47,338 nt of DNA from Ignavibacteriaceae bacterium (GTDB lineage: Bacteria; Bacteroidota; Ignavibacteria; Ignavibacteriales; Ignavibacteriaceae): the NCBI GenBank assembly GCA_023231105.1, contig JALNWB010000009.1, positions 1 through 47,338 on the forward strand. Direction: 5' to 3'. Of this stretch, positions 25,474 through 33,250 are shown one piece after another (the first letter of the stretch is position 1; the number at the start of each line of letters is the position of its first letter). Under the pieces are notes generated by a model. The model was not told the origin of the DNA, made no database searches, and worked only from the letters and a program-made list of their open reading frames with translations. The position numbers were made by a program, and so were the translations under genes.

Positions 25474-25839
25474 ATGGAATCAATTTTAATTGTCGATGAC
25501 GACCTTAATCTTTGCAAGGTTTTAGCAGAAGAGTTATCTGAAATCGGATATTCTACCCAATATGTCACTTCAGCAGATGCTGCTTTAGCTTACATACAGC
25601 ACGAATCTATTGAGCTAATGCTCCTCGATTTAAAAATGCCTGAGAAAGATGGTTTCGAAGTTTTACGTGAACTAAAAACGCAGACCGTTCGCTTTAAAGT
25701 GATAGTGTTAACTGCTTACGCTGATGTTGTGAGCGCCATGGAAGCCGCCCGCATGGGGGCAACGGATTTTATTTCGAAACCGTATGATTTTGACGAACTG
25801 CTTATTACTATCCGAAAAGTTTTACAAAAGGATGCGTGA
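25474..25839 (+). CDS. Single-domain response regulator in the pilus operon
   Basis: 121 residues, one receiver domain: ILIVDDDLNLC (acidic pocket), ELMLLDLKMPEKDGFEVL (phospho-Asp), VLTAYADV (Thr) and ISKPYDFDELL (Lys). It begins 7 nt after the secretin stop and ends 4 nt before the hybrid kinase, so it is part of the pilus operon. The KPYDFDELL ending matches the receiver of the NtrC-type regulator at 31627 (KPYNFDELL), suggesting shared ancestry. With no output domain it may steer PilB/PilT or act as a phosphate relay, by analogy with CheY-like PilG and PilH. Confidence 0.9.
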   Translation: MESILIVDDDLNLCKVLAEELSEIGYSTQYVTSADAALAYIQHESIELMLLDLKMPEKDGFEVLRELKTQTVRFKVIVLTAYADVVSAMEAARMGATDFISKPYDFDELLITIRKVLQKDA

Positions 25840-25843
25840 TTGA

Positions 25844-28800
25844 ATGAAAATTAATTACCGTATCATATTAATAAATGTTGTTATAGTTGCGGTAATTCTT
25901 GGCGCTTCCGGTTCAGCGTTCTATACCATAATGTATAATGTACTTACTTCTCAACAATCCAAGCAACTGCTTACTTCCACAAACGATTTTGCCTTTTTAT
26001 TTCACAACGTTTCAAAAGAAATTGATGATGCGTTTTCTCTGTTTCTAAATAAGTATGAAAAAAAACCCTTCTCGAACGAAGCGATTTCCGTTTATAAAAA
26101 TCTGGATTTTGTAATTAAGTTGAATCCTGATTCATCATTTAATAGAGACGCAATGGCGTTCAATAATAAAGAAATTATTTTCCCTAAAAATAGCGCAAAG
26201 GTCTCCACTTTTTTTTTATCGAATCCGCTGATTTTTTTTAATATCAATACGACTTCAAAAGGCGAAACTTATTTTTACGGCAGAAATCTTTCGAAAGATT
26301 TCTTAAATGAACTATCGGGAAAGATCCGCGCTGAAATAGCAATTTATTACGACAACAATGTTGCCGAGTATTCCAACGAAACCCTTAATCAGAAATATTT
26401 CTTCAATATTACCGAAGCACACAACAAGCTCTCTTCAAAAAATAATTACGATATTTTTACTCAGGAAACGGAAACTTCATATTTTCTTGCCGCCGTTTAC
26501 AAACTGAAAGAACCTTTTTTATCGAAAGAAAATATCGGCGCTATAATTTTTACAACAATTAATGAAACACAAAACCTTAAAACCAACCTGAAAAATATTT
26601 TGTTGATTTTAGGGGGCGCAGGTTTATCTCTTTCAGTTATTTTAACCCTTTTATTAACAGGCAGTATAAGAAGGCAAATACACTTACTAACCGAAGCAAC
26701 GGAAATTACAAAAACCGGGAATTTCACCACTCGTATGATGGTTGAAACTAATGACGAACTCGGCGCTCTTGCTCTTGCTTTTAATAAAATGCTTGATGAA
26801 CTTGAACGGAAAGAAAAAGCCAAGACGGAGTATTCTGATTTTATCACGATGATCAATCAGAACCCTTCGCTAAAAGACATTTCGGATTCTTCGCTGAAGA
26901 AAATTATTCGTATCACTGAATTTAATATCGGCGCAATTTATTCAGTTATTGACGAACAGATTGTGCAAGTTGGTTCCTTTGGTGTTGGTGAAAATCATTT
27001 TGCGTTAAAAGAAAAATCCGAACTATTCAAACCGCTGATTGAAAAATTAGAAATGGTTGAAATCATTTTTAACGAAGACCCACCGGTTATCTCCTCCGGA
27101 TTAATGCAGATCAATTTAAAATATCTTCTCATGCTTCCGATTGTTTATAACAAAAAAACCATCGGCATTCTTGAACTTGGTTCCGTAAATAAACCAACTC
27201 AGGAAGCAAAAGAATATCTTGAATTGATTAAAGAACAGCTTGCCATCGGCTTAACAAATGCAATTGCTTTTGTGCAGATGGAAAATTTGGTGTCGGAATT
27301 GAAACAGTTGAATGAAAATTACCAGAAGCAGAATGAACAAATAAAATCACAGAATGAACGATTAGTGGAATTGCATACAGCTCTTTCGCAAAAAGCAAGC
27401 GAGCTTGAAATTCAGAAACAAAAAGCCGAAGAGTTGACGCAGCTAAAATCTCACTTCCTTGCAACCATGTCGCACGAACTTCGTACCCCGATGAATGCAA
27501 TTCTCGGATTAACCGAATTAGTATTGGAAGATAAATCGGTTTCTTCTAAAAACAGTGAACGGCTTTCCGTTGTATTGCGCAGCGGCAAGCGGTTGTTAAA
27601 TTTGATTAATGATATTCTCGATCTATCTAAAATTGAATCGGGAAAGATGGAAATAAAATTTGAGAATTTTATTCTTGATGATCTGCTTGATGAACTAAAT
27701 GCTTCATTTACAAACCTGGCGAAAGATAAAGATATTGAGCTTCGCATCGTTAATAACACGGAAGAGAAACTTTATCTTACCACAGACCGGACAAAACTTT
27801 TGCAAATATTAATTAATCTTGTTGGTAACGCAATAAAATTCACCACGGAAGGTTTTGTAGAAATTCGCGTAACATTAATGCAAAATAGTTTATTGAAAAT
27901 TGAAGTTGAAGACAACGGCATCGGCATTTCTTCCGAACAGCAGAAATTTATTTTTGAAGAATTTCGTCAAGCAGATGCATCAACCACAAGAAAATTCGGC
28001 GGTACGGGGCTTGGGCTTTCCATCTGCAAAAAATTTGCCGAAATGCTTAAAGGAAATATCACCGTAAGAAGTCAGTTGACTAAAGGATCAATCTTTACGG
28101 TTGTTCTGCCTGTTGAAGTTGTTCATCTAATTCAAAAAAAACAGCCGGATGAAAATATGGTTAAAACATTTGATGATGCCGAACACAACCCTGTTCTTAT
28201 CATAGAGCATCAGCAGAATATTCGTCAAATGATAGCAAATTACGTTAACAGCAAAGGCTATGATACTATTTTTGCAGAAAGCCATGACCAATGTTTATCC
28301 CTTGCACAAAGAACGCTTCCATTCGCTCTTCTGCTTGATACTTCTTTCCCTGCTTTAAATTTCTGGAAAATAATTTATGCTCTGCAAGCCGATGTTGCTA
28401 CAAAAAACATCCCGGTCATTTTTTATTCCACTAATGACGAGAAAAAAAACGGCTTTGCTCTTTCGCCAAATGAAATTCTCGTTAAGCCATTAGTCCAAGC
28501 ATCAATTACAAAAACGGTACAACATGCAAAGGAGTTAATTCATAAAGATGAACTAAGTTTTGCACTACTCGATGATGAAACGAGTGAAAATCTTTTCTCT
28601 ACTTTAAATTTGAAAATTCACCGGTATGATCAGTTGGAAAAATTTAGTTTTGAAGAAGATGTAATATTTGTTAATCCTTTTTATAAAGAAGGAAATGCGC
28701 TAAAAAAATGTTCGGAAATGTTCCATTCATCGGAAGGATTTCAAAAATTACTTTTCTTTCTTCTGCCTGAAAATATTTCAGAAGAAGAAATTAAATCCGG

Positions 28801-29395
28801 ACAGAAAATACTAACATGGTTAGCCGGCACTTCAAAAGGAAATGCGTACGAAATTTTGAAAATAATCCGTAATGGTTTTTATTTCCTTGAACGGGAAAAA
28901 CAAAAGAATATTCCTGTGTTTGAGGAAGAAAAAATTGAAACCGGGGAGATAGCTGAACTTAAAAAAGAAAGAATGTACGGAGAAAATTATGCCGGAGAAG
29001 TTTTAATTGTTGACGATGATCCCGACAGCCTTTTTACCATCAATGAAATAGTGCAGAAATGCAATTGCACTACTATCCTGGCAAAAAACGGTAAAGAGTG
29101 TTTGGAGATTCTTGAAAAACAAAAACCTGATGTCATCCTTTTAGACATTATGATGCCCGTTATGGACGGGTTTCAAACCTTAAAAGCGATTAAAGAAAAA
29201 TCCGGGTTTAAAGATATTCCTATTATAGCAGTTACTGCAAAAGCCATGATCGAAGACCGGGAAATAATTTTAAAACAAGGATTTGATAGTTATATCACAA
29301 AGCCGATTAATTCAGGCGTTCTTGCTTTTCGCTTAACAAAAGCATTAACAGAAAAAAAAGCAGCACAGCATGAAAAAGATCTTAGTCATAGATGA
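25844..29395 (+). CDS. Membrane hybrid sensor histidine kinase with degenerate and intact receivers
   Basis: 1183 residues. There is a TM helix at about 7-29, an extracytoplasmic sensor of about 220 residues with no family I recognise, a second TM at about 250-273, HAMP (about 272-325), GAF-like (about 335-485) and a coiled coil. HisKA has H544 in MSHELRTPMNAILGL. HATPase has ILINLVGNAIKF, VEDNGIGIS and GGTGLGLSICKKF. A receiver-like domain from about 781 lacks the acidic pair (IIEHQQN) and is probably a pseudo-receiver. The C-terminal receiver (1052-1170) is intact: IVDDDPDS, phospho-Asp D1101 and KPINSG. It lies 4 nt after the receiver gene and overlaps the next by 26 nt. Likely a surface or envelope sensor tied to pilus function. 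Confidence 0.9.
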   Translation: MKINYRIILINVVIVAVILGASGSAFYTIMYNVLTSQQSKQLLTSTNDFAFLFHNVSKEIDDAFSLFLNKYEKKPFSNEAISVYKNLDFVIKLNPDSSFNRDAMAFNNKEIIFPKNSAKVSTFFLSNPLIFFNINTTSKGETYFYGRNLSKDFLNELSGKIRAEIAIYYDNNVAEYSNETLNQKYFFNITEAHNKLSSKNNYDIFTQETETSYFLAAVYKLKEPFLSKENIGAIIFTTINETQNLKTNLKNILLILGGAGLSLSVILTLLLTGSIRRQIHLLTEATEITKTGNFTTRMMVETNDELGALALAFNKMLDELERKEKAKTEYSDFITMINQNPSLKDISDSSLKKIIRITEFNIGAIYSVIDEQIVQVGSFGVGENHFALKEKSELFKPLIEKLEMVEIIFNEDPPVISSGLMQINLKYLLMLPIVYNKKTIGILELGSVNKPTQEAKEYLELIKEQLAIGLTNAIAFVQMENLVSELKQLNENYQKQNEQIKSQNERLVELHTALSQKASELEIQKQKAEELTQLKSHFLATMSHELRTPMNAILGLTELVLEDKSVSSKNSERLSVVLRSGKRLLNLINDILDLSKIESGKMEIKFENFILDDLLDELNASFTNLAKDKDIELRIVNNTEEKLYLTTDRTKLLQILINLVGNAIKFTTEGFVEIRVTLMQNSLLKIEVEDNGIGISSEQQKFIFEEFRQADASTTRKFGGTGLGLSICKKFAEMLKGNITVRSQLTKGSIFTVVLPVEVVHLIQKKQPDENMVKTFDDAEHNPVLIIEHQQNIRQMIANYVNSKGYDTIFAESHDQCLSLAQRTLPFALLLDTSFPALNFWKIIYALQADVATKNIPVIFYSTNDEKKNGFALSPNEILVKPLVQASITKTVQHAKELIHKDELSFALLDDETSENLFSTLNLKIHRYDQLEKFSFEEDVIFVNPFYKEGNALKKCSEMFHSSEGFQKLLFFLLPENISEEEIKSGQKILTWLAGTSKGNAYEILKIIRNGFYFLEREKQKNIPVFEEEKIETGEIAELKKERMYGENYAGEVLIVDDDPDSLFTINEIVQKCNCTTILAKNGKECLEILEKQKPDVILLDIMMPVMDGFQTLKAIKEKSGFKDIPIIAVTAKAMIEDREIILKQGFDSYITKPINSGVLAFRLTKALTEKKAAQHEKDLSHR

Positions 29396-30047
29396 TCAGC
29401 CGGAAAACATTTTTTATTTGCAAGACAGGCTTCAAAAAGAAGGATTTACGGTTATTTCTGCTAACAGCGGAAGAACCGGTATTGAAGCGGCTATAACGCA
29501 ATTACCGGATTTGATCCTTCTTGATATTATGATGCCGGAAATTAGCGGGCTTGAAGTCTGCCGTTTTTTAGTGCAAGACTCCCGCACCTCCCGAATTCCG
29601 ATTATTCTCGTTACCGCCAAAACCTCCGCAGAAGATATGCGTGAGGGATTACAAGCCGGTGCTGTGGATTATATCAAAAAGCCGATAAACAAAATTGAAT
29701 TGCTTGCGCGCGTTAATTCAGCTTTAAAGGTAAAGGAATCTCAAGACCTATTTCTGGAAGTTGAAAAGATGAAAACTTTTACCGCAACGGTTGTTACCGC
29801 AAATCATAAAATAAAACAACCGTTAACGCTTATCAAACTTTCGCTTACCGCTATTAAACGAGAATTGCATAAAGAGGAAATAAACAAAGAAGCAATCGGT
29901 AACAAGATGAAATATATAGAAATTGCCGTTGGTGAAATCAATGATATTTTGGAATTGTTAAATCAAGTTGAAAAACCAATTTTTGCAGATTATGTCGGCG
30001 ATATCAAAATGATCGATATCGGGGATGGGGAAAAACCGTTACAATAA
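29370..30047 (+). CDS. Receiver plus DHp-like domain protein without ATPase domain
   Basis: 225 residues. Residues 1-120 are a complete receiver (VIDDQPENIFYLQ, PDLILLDIMMPEISG, VTAKTSAED, KKPINKIEL). After a short helix, residues 135-205 form a two-helix segment with ANHKIKQPLTLIKLSL. This matches a HisKA H-box (H.[ILM][RK].PL..I) with H146 as phospho-acceptor, then a second helix (KYIEIAVGEINDILELL). The acidic residue that normally follows the His is Lys here, and only about 20 residues follow, so no CA (ATPase) domain is present. It could relay phosphate or dock to a kinase. It overlaps the hybrid kinase by 26 nt, and its 3' end overlaps the convergent kinase by 9 nt. Confidence 0.82.
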   Translation: MKKILVIDDQPENIFYLQDRLQKEGFTVISANSGRTGIEAAITQLPDLILLDIMMPEISGLEVCRFLVQDSRTSRIPIILVTAKTSAEDMREGLQAGAVDYIKKPINKIELLARVNSALKVKESQDLFLEVEKMKTFTATVVTANHKIKQPLTLIKLSLTAIKRELHKEEINKEAIGNKMKYIEIAVGEINDILELLNQVEKPIFADYVGDIKMIDIGDGEKPLQ

Positions 30048-31607
30048 TTTTTTTACAGTTGCGAGCATTGTGTCAAAATCATAAGGCTTATTTACCACTG
30101 CTTGAATCATAAGTTCATTGAACTCTGTCTTCTCAGCAAATCCCCTACTTCCGGAAGATAAAATTATTGGAATTTTAATACCAAGTTTTCTAATTTGCTC
30201 AATACATTCCACACCGTTCATTTCCGGCATGTTATAATCAATAATTGCCAGATCAGCTTTTATTTCACCTAAAACTTGAATCAACTCTTTACCGTTCGGC
30301 ACTTTAACAACATAAAAATCGTTCGATTCTAAAAGTTCGGCTAATAAATCCTGGAGCATTTCCTCGTCATCGGCGAGCAAAATAATTTTTTCCGAAATTT
30401 TCTTTTCAACGGTGGGAGAGTCATCGTAAGCCGGTAAATAAATATCGAAACAAGTTCCTTCGTTTAGCTTGCTCGAAACTTGAATTATTCCGCCGTGAGC
30501 TTTAATTATTCCGTAAGAAATATAAAGTCCCAGCCCTGAACTACTTTCACCACCTTTAGTTGTAAAATAGGGATCAAAAATTTTAGAAAGATTTTCTTCG
30601 TTTATCCCGCAGCCGTTATCCTTTACGGAAAAGCAAACAAAATTTCCATTCGGTAAAAAAGGAAACACATGAGCGTTACTTTTAAGAACGGAAACATTTT
30701 TAGTGGAAAGAGAGATCGAACCGTCTTTGCCGACTGCATCGCGAGCATTAATACAGAGGTTAAGAAGCACCTGGTAAATTTGCGTGCTGTTCCCTATTAA
30801 TTGGTAAATCTCGTCGCTTAGATGAACCGGAAAATTTATTGAGGCCGGAAACGTTTGTTTAACAACTCCCGCAATTTCTTTTACTAATTGATTCGGAGAA
30901 AGAATTTCCTTTTGCTTCGGTTTCGGTTTTCCGTAAGAAAGAAGTCCGGACGTTAAATCTTTAGCCCGTACAGAGCAACTTTCAATATTTTCAACTAATC
31001 GAAGGGCATCCTCGTTAGAAGAAACTCTTTTCTTTAAAAGATTTACACTTCCAAAAATACTTGAAAGAAGATTGCTGAAATCGTGTGCAATTCCGCTCGT
31101 TAATTTGCCAAGCGATTCAAATTTTTGTTTTTGAATAAGCTGCGTTTCAATTGCTTTATTCAGTTCAAGCGAGCGGATAATTTTTACCGAGCTGACGAAT
31201 AATCCGGCAGAATAAACTGCATATTCTTTTTCATCATCGGAAAACGGCTTGATGTTTCTTCCGATAAGTAATACAACTTTTTCACCGATTTGAATTTCAA
31301 AAGGAAGAAAAAGAACATGCTCAACTTGAAGAAGCGCAGATAAACTTTTCGTTATTACCGGACTGACTTCTTTCGATAGTAATAATTCATTCTTAATAAA
31401 AGATTGCTGTAGTTCGTCTTCGGAAAAATTATTACTTAGACGAGAATAGATAATTTGAAGATGTTCATCTTTTAACGAAATGAACATTTCAACCTCAGTC
31501 TGAAGTTGAAAACAAATTTTTTCCCCGATCAATTTTGCAGAAGTTGTTTGATCTGTCTGGTTTGCTAAACCGGATAAGAGTTCGGAATAAAATTTTTCGT
31601 TTTTCAC
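30039..31607 (-). CDS. Soluble hybrid histidine kinase (GAF-like, HisKA, HATPase, receiver)
   Basis: 522 residues, no membrane segment. Residues 1-150 look like a GAF sensor domain. HisKA carries H175 in GIAHDFSNLLSSIFG, the form used by NtrB-type kinases. HATPase has LLNLCINARDAVG, VKDNGCGI and GLGLYISYGIIKAHGG. The receiver at about 400-522 has ADDEEML, AIIDYNMPEMNG and NKPYDFD. It begins 19 nt after the NtrC-type regulator gene on the same strand, making a kinase-regulator pair of the NtrB-NtrC or PilS-PilR kind. Unlike PilS it has no membrane domain, so the signal is probably cytoplasmic. Confidence 0.9.
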   Translation of the reverse strand: MKNEKFYSELLSGLANQTDQTTSAKLIGEKICFQLQTEVEMFISLKDEHLQIIYSRLSNNFSEDELQQSFIKNELLLSKEVSPVITKSLSALLQVEHVLFLPFEIQIGEKVVLLIGRNIKPFSDDEKEYAVYSAGLFVSSVKIIRSLELNKAIETQLIQKQKFESLGKLTSGIAHDFSNLLSSIFGSVNLLKKRVSSNEDALRLVENIESCSVRAKDLTSGLLSYGKPKPKQKEILSPNQLVKEIAGVVKQTFPASINFPVHLSDEIYQLIGNSTQIYQVLLNLCINARDAVGKDGSISLSTKNVSVLKSNAHVFPFLPNGNFVCFSVKDNGCGINEENLSKIFDPYFTTKGGESSSGLGLYISYGIIKAHGGIIQVSSKLNEGTCFDIYLPAYDDSPTVEKKISEKIILLADDEEMLQDLLAELLESNDFYVVKVPNGKELIQVLGEIKADLAIIDYNMPEMNGVECIEQIRKLGIKIPIILSSGSRGFAEKTEFNELMIQAVVNKPYDFDTMLATVKKLL

Positions 31608-31626
31608 ATTATTACTACCGGTTAGT

Positions 31627-33000
31627 TTATATCCCTTTTTCCAAATGGTATTTTTTAATTTTCGAATAAAGAGTTTTTTGGCTAATTCCTAATTGTGCTG
31701 CTGTTCTTGTTCTTTCCCAGCCGTTCAGTTCAAGGACTTTTAGAATATGTTTTTGTTCGAGATCATCAATTGATAATTCTTCCGCATAGCTTTCGCCATG
31801 ATTTTCCGGGACCGCAAACTCTGTGTGTTTCTTTTTTTTCGTGGAAAGAAAAAGAATTTCCGGATGGATGATGTTGTCATCTGAAAAAATAATAGCCCGT
31901 TCAATGATGTGTTCCAATTCTCTGATATTTCCCGGGAAATCATATCGCATTAACGCTTCGATGGCTGTTTCATCAAACTTACGCGGCGAGCGGATTGGTG
32001 ATTTTGATTCCAGGAAAAAATTTGCAAGCGTTAGAATATCCTCTTTCCTCTCGCGTAACGGCGGAACCACAAGGGTAATAACATTTAAACGGAAGAGTAA
32101 ATCTCTTCGAAACATTTTTTTGTCGATTTCTTCTAAAAGATTTTTATTTGTCGCTCCAATAACACGCACATCAGAGGAAAGTGAATTCACTCCACCAACG
32201 CGCCGGTATTCACCATTTTCTAAAAAACGCAGCATTTTGGGTTGGATGTTTAAACTCATTTCACCTATTTCATCAAGAAACAAAGTGCCGCCGTTTGCAA
32301 TTTCCACAAGTCCCGGCTTCGAAGTTTTTGCGTCGGTAAAAGCTCCTTTTTCATAACCGAAAAGTTCACTTTCAATAAGCTGGTCGGGGAGCGAGGCGCA
32401 GTTAATTACCACAAACGGTTTATTTCTTCTTGCGGAATGTTGATGAATAAAATCGGCGAGCAATTCTTTTCCGGTACCGGTTTCCCCTTCAATTAAAATA
32501 TTTGATTCCGACTTGGCGGCTTTTTCTGAAAGTTGAATCAATTGATTTAGTACCGGGCTGTTGCCTATAATTCTGCTTGCGCGATGCGCCTTAGCTTGTT
32601 TGGTTAACGCTTCATTTTGAAAGAGAAGATCGCGGTGTTCTAATGCCCGTTTTAAAGTAAGCAAAAGTTCATCGAAGTTGTAGGGTTTGGTTATAAAATC
32701 ATATGCGCCAAGTTTGATGCAGTCAATGGCTTTTCGTATTTCGGTGTCGGCCGTAAGGATAATTACTTGTATAGACGGATAATATTCTTTAACGAATTTC
32801 AAAACATCTTCTCCCTGCATAATCGGCATTTTAAGATCAAGCAGAAGAAGATCATAATTTTTTTTCTTCATGTTTTCGATGGCGTATTTACCGTCATAAA
32901 CCATATCAATTGAAAAAAACTTTTCAACTAACTGCTCCTTTAAAAGGTAACAGATGGTTTCATCGTCATCGCAAACAAGAATTTTGGGATTCGTATTCAT
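31627..33000 (-). CDS. NtrC-family sigma-54-dependent response regulator
   Basis: 457 residues. The receiver (1-120) has CDDDETI, LLLLDLKMP and KPYNFDELL. The AAA+ sigma-54 interaction domain has Walker A GETGTGKE, the L1 loop GAFTDA at 219-224 (canonical GAFTGA, Gly to Asp), a Walker B GGTLFLDEIGEM and the RVIGATN and FRRDLLFRLNV motifs. The C-terminal Fis-type HTH has GWERTRTAAQLGISQKTLYS. It activates sigma-54 promoters by remodelling the holoenzyme. Two candidate sites exist in this window (16415 and 33184). Divergent from the T9SS protein gene at 33251, with a repeat array between. Confidence 0.94.
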   Translation of the reverse strand: MNTNPKILVCDDDETICYLLKEQLVEKFFSIDMVYDGKYAIENMKKKNYDLLLLDLKMPIMQGEDVLKFVKEYYPSIQVIILTADTEIRKAIDCIKLGAYDFITKPYNFDELLLTLKRALEHRDLLFQNEALTKQAKAHRASRIIGNSPVLNQLIQLSEKAAKSESNILIEGETGTGKELLADFIHQHSARRNKPFVVINCASLPDQLIESELFGYEKGAFTDAKTSKPGLVEIANGGTLFLDEIGEMSLNIQPKMLRFLENGEYRRVGGVNSLSSDVRVIGATNKNLLEEIDKKMFRRDLLFRLNVITLVVPPLRERKEDILTLANFFLESKSPIRSPRKFDETAIEALMRYDFPGNIRELEHIIERAIIFSDDNIIHPEILFLSTKKKKHTEFAVPENHGESYAEELSIDDLEQKHILKVLELNGWERTRTAAQLGISQKTLYSKIKKYHLEKGI

Positions 33001-33064
33001 TATTTTAATTATTACTCGTTACAAAAATAACAAATCCTATAGAACTGAAAACTTTTTTTGATAA

Positions 33065-33134
33065 ATAACTGCGTGTGGAAAGAGATAACTGCCTGCAGAA
33101 AATACTTCAGGCAATTGAGTAGATTTTTCAGGCA
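33065..33134. promoter_or_regulatory. Four-site repeat array with about 20-bp spacing
   Basis: Two direct copies, ATAACTGCGTG (33065-33075) and ATAACTGCCTG (33085-33095), are followed by two inverted copies containing TTCAGGCAA (33106-33114 and 33127-33135). The 6-nt cores TGCSTG or CAGGCA start at 33070, 33090, 33108 and 33129, that is 20, 18 and 21 nt apart, close to two helical turns. It lies between the NtrC-type gene and the T9SS protein gene, 50-120 nt upstream of a sigma-54-like box. This fits enhancer sites, possibly also autoregulating the NtrC-type gene. Confidence 0.55.
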
Positions 33135-33183
33135 AAAAGCCGGAAGAAATATGTGAAAACAATCGAAAAAGAAAGAAATTAAG

Positions 33184-33199
33184 TGGCATAGTTTTGGTT
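33184..33199 (+). promoter_or_regulatory. Sigma-54-like promoter before the T9SS protein gene
   Basis: TGGCATAGTTTTGGTT retains the -24 TGGCA and the -12 G, but has T for the -12 C. Over 18 nt starting at AGTGGCAT it matches the pilin promoter at 14 positions. The ATG lies 51 nt downstream at 33251. Confidence 0.5.
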
Positions 33200-33250
33200 G
33201 ATTTACTTTCGGAAATAATTATACGTTTATTAACTAAAAAAGGAACTAAA

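Noticed and set aside
31823..32356. Rightward 177-codon open frame
   Set aside because: Fully antisense to the AAA+ domain of the NtrC-type regulator, whose motifs are intact.
33065..33135. CRISPR-like array
   Set aside because: The repeated units are only 6-11 nt, are in mixed orientation and the spacers are about 10-15 nt; no cas genes are present.
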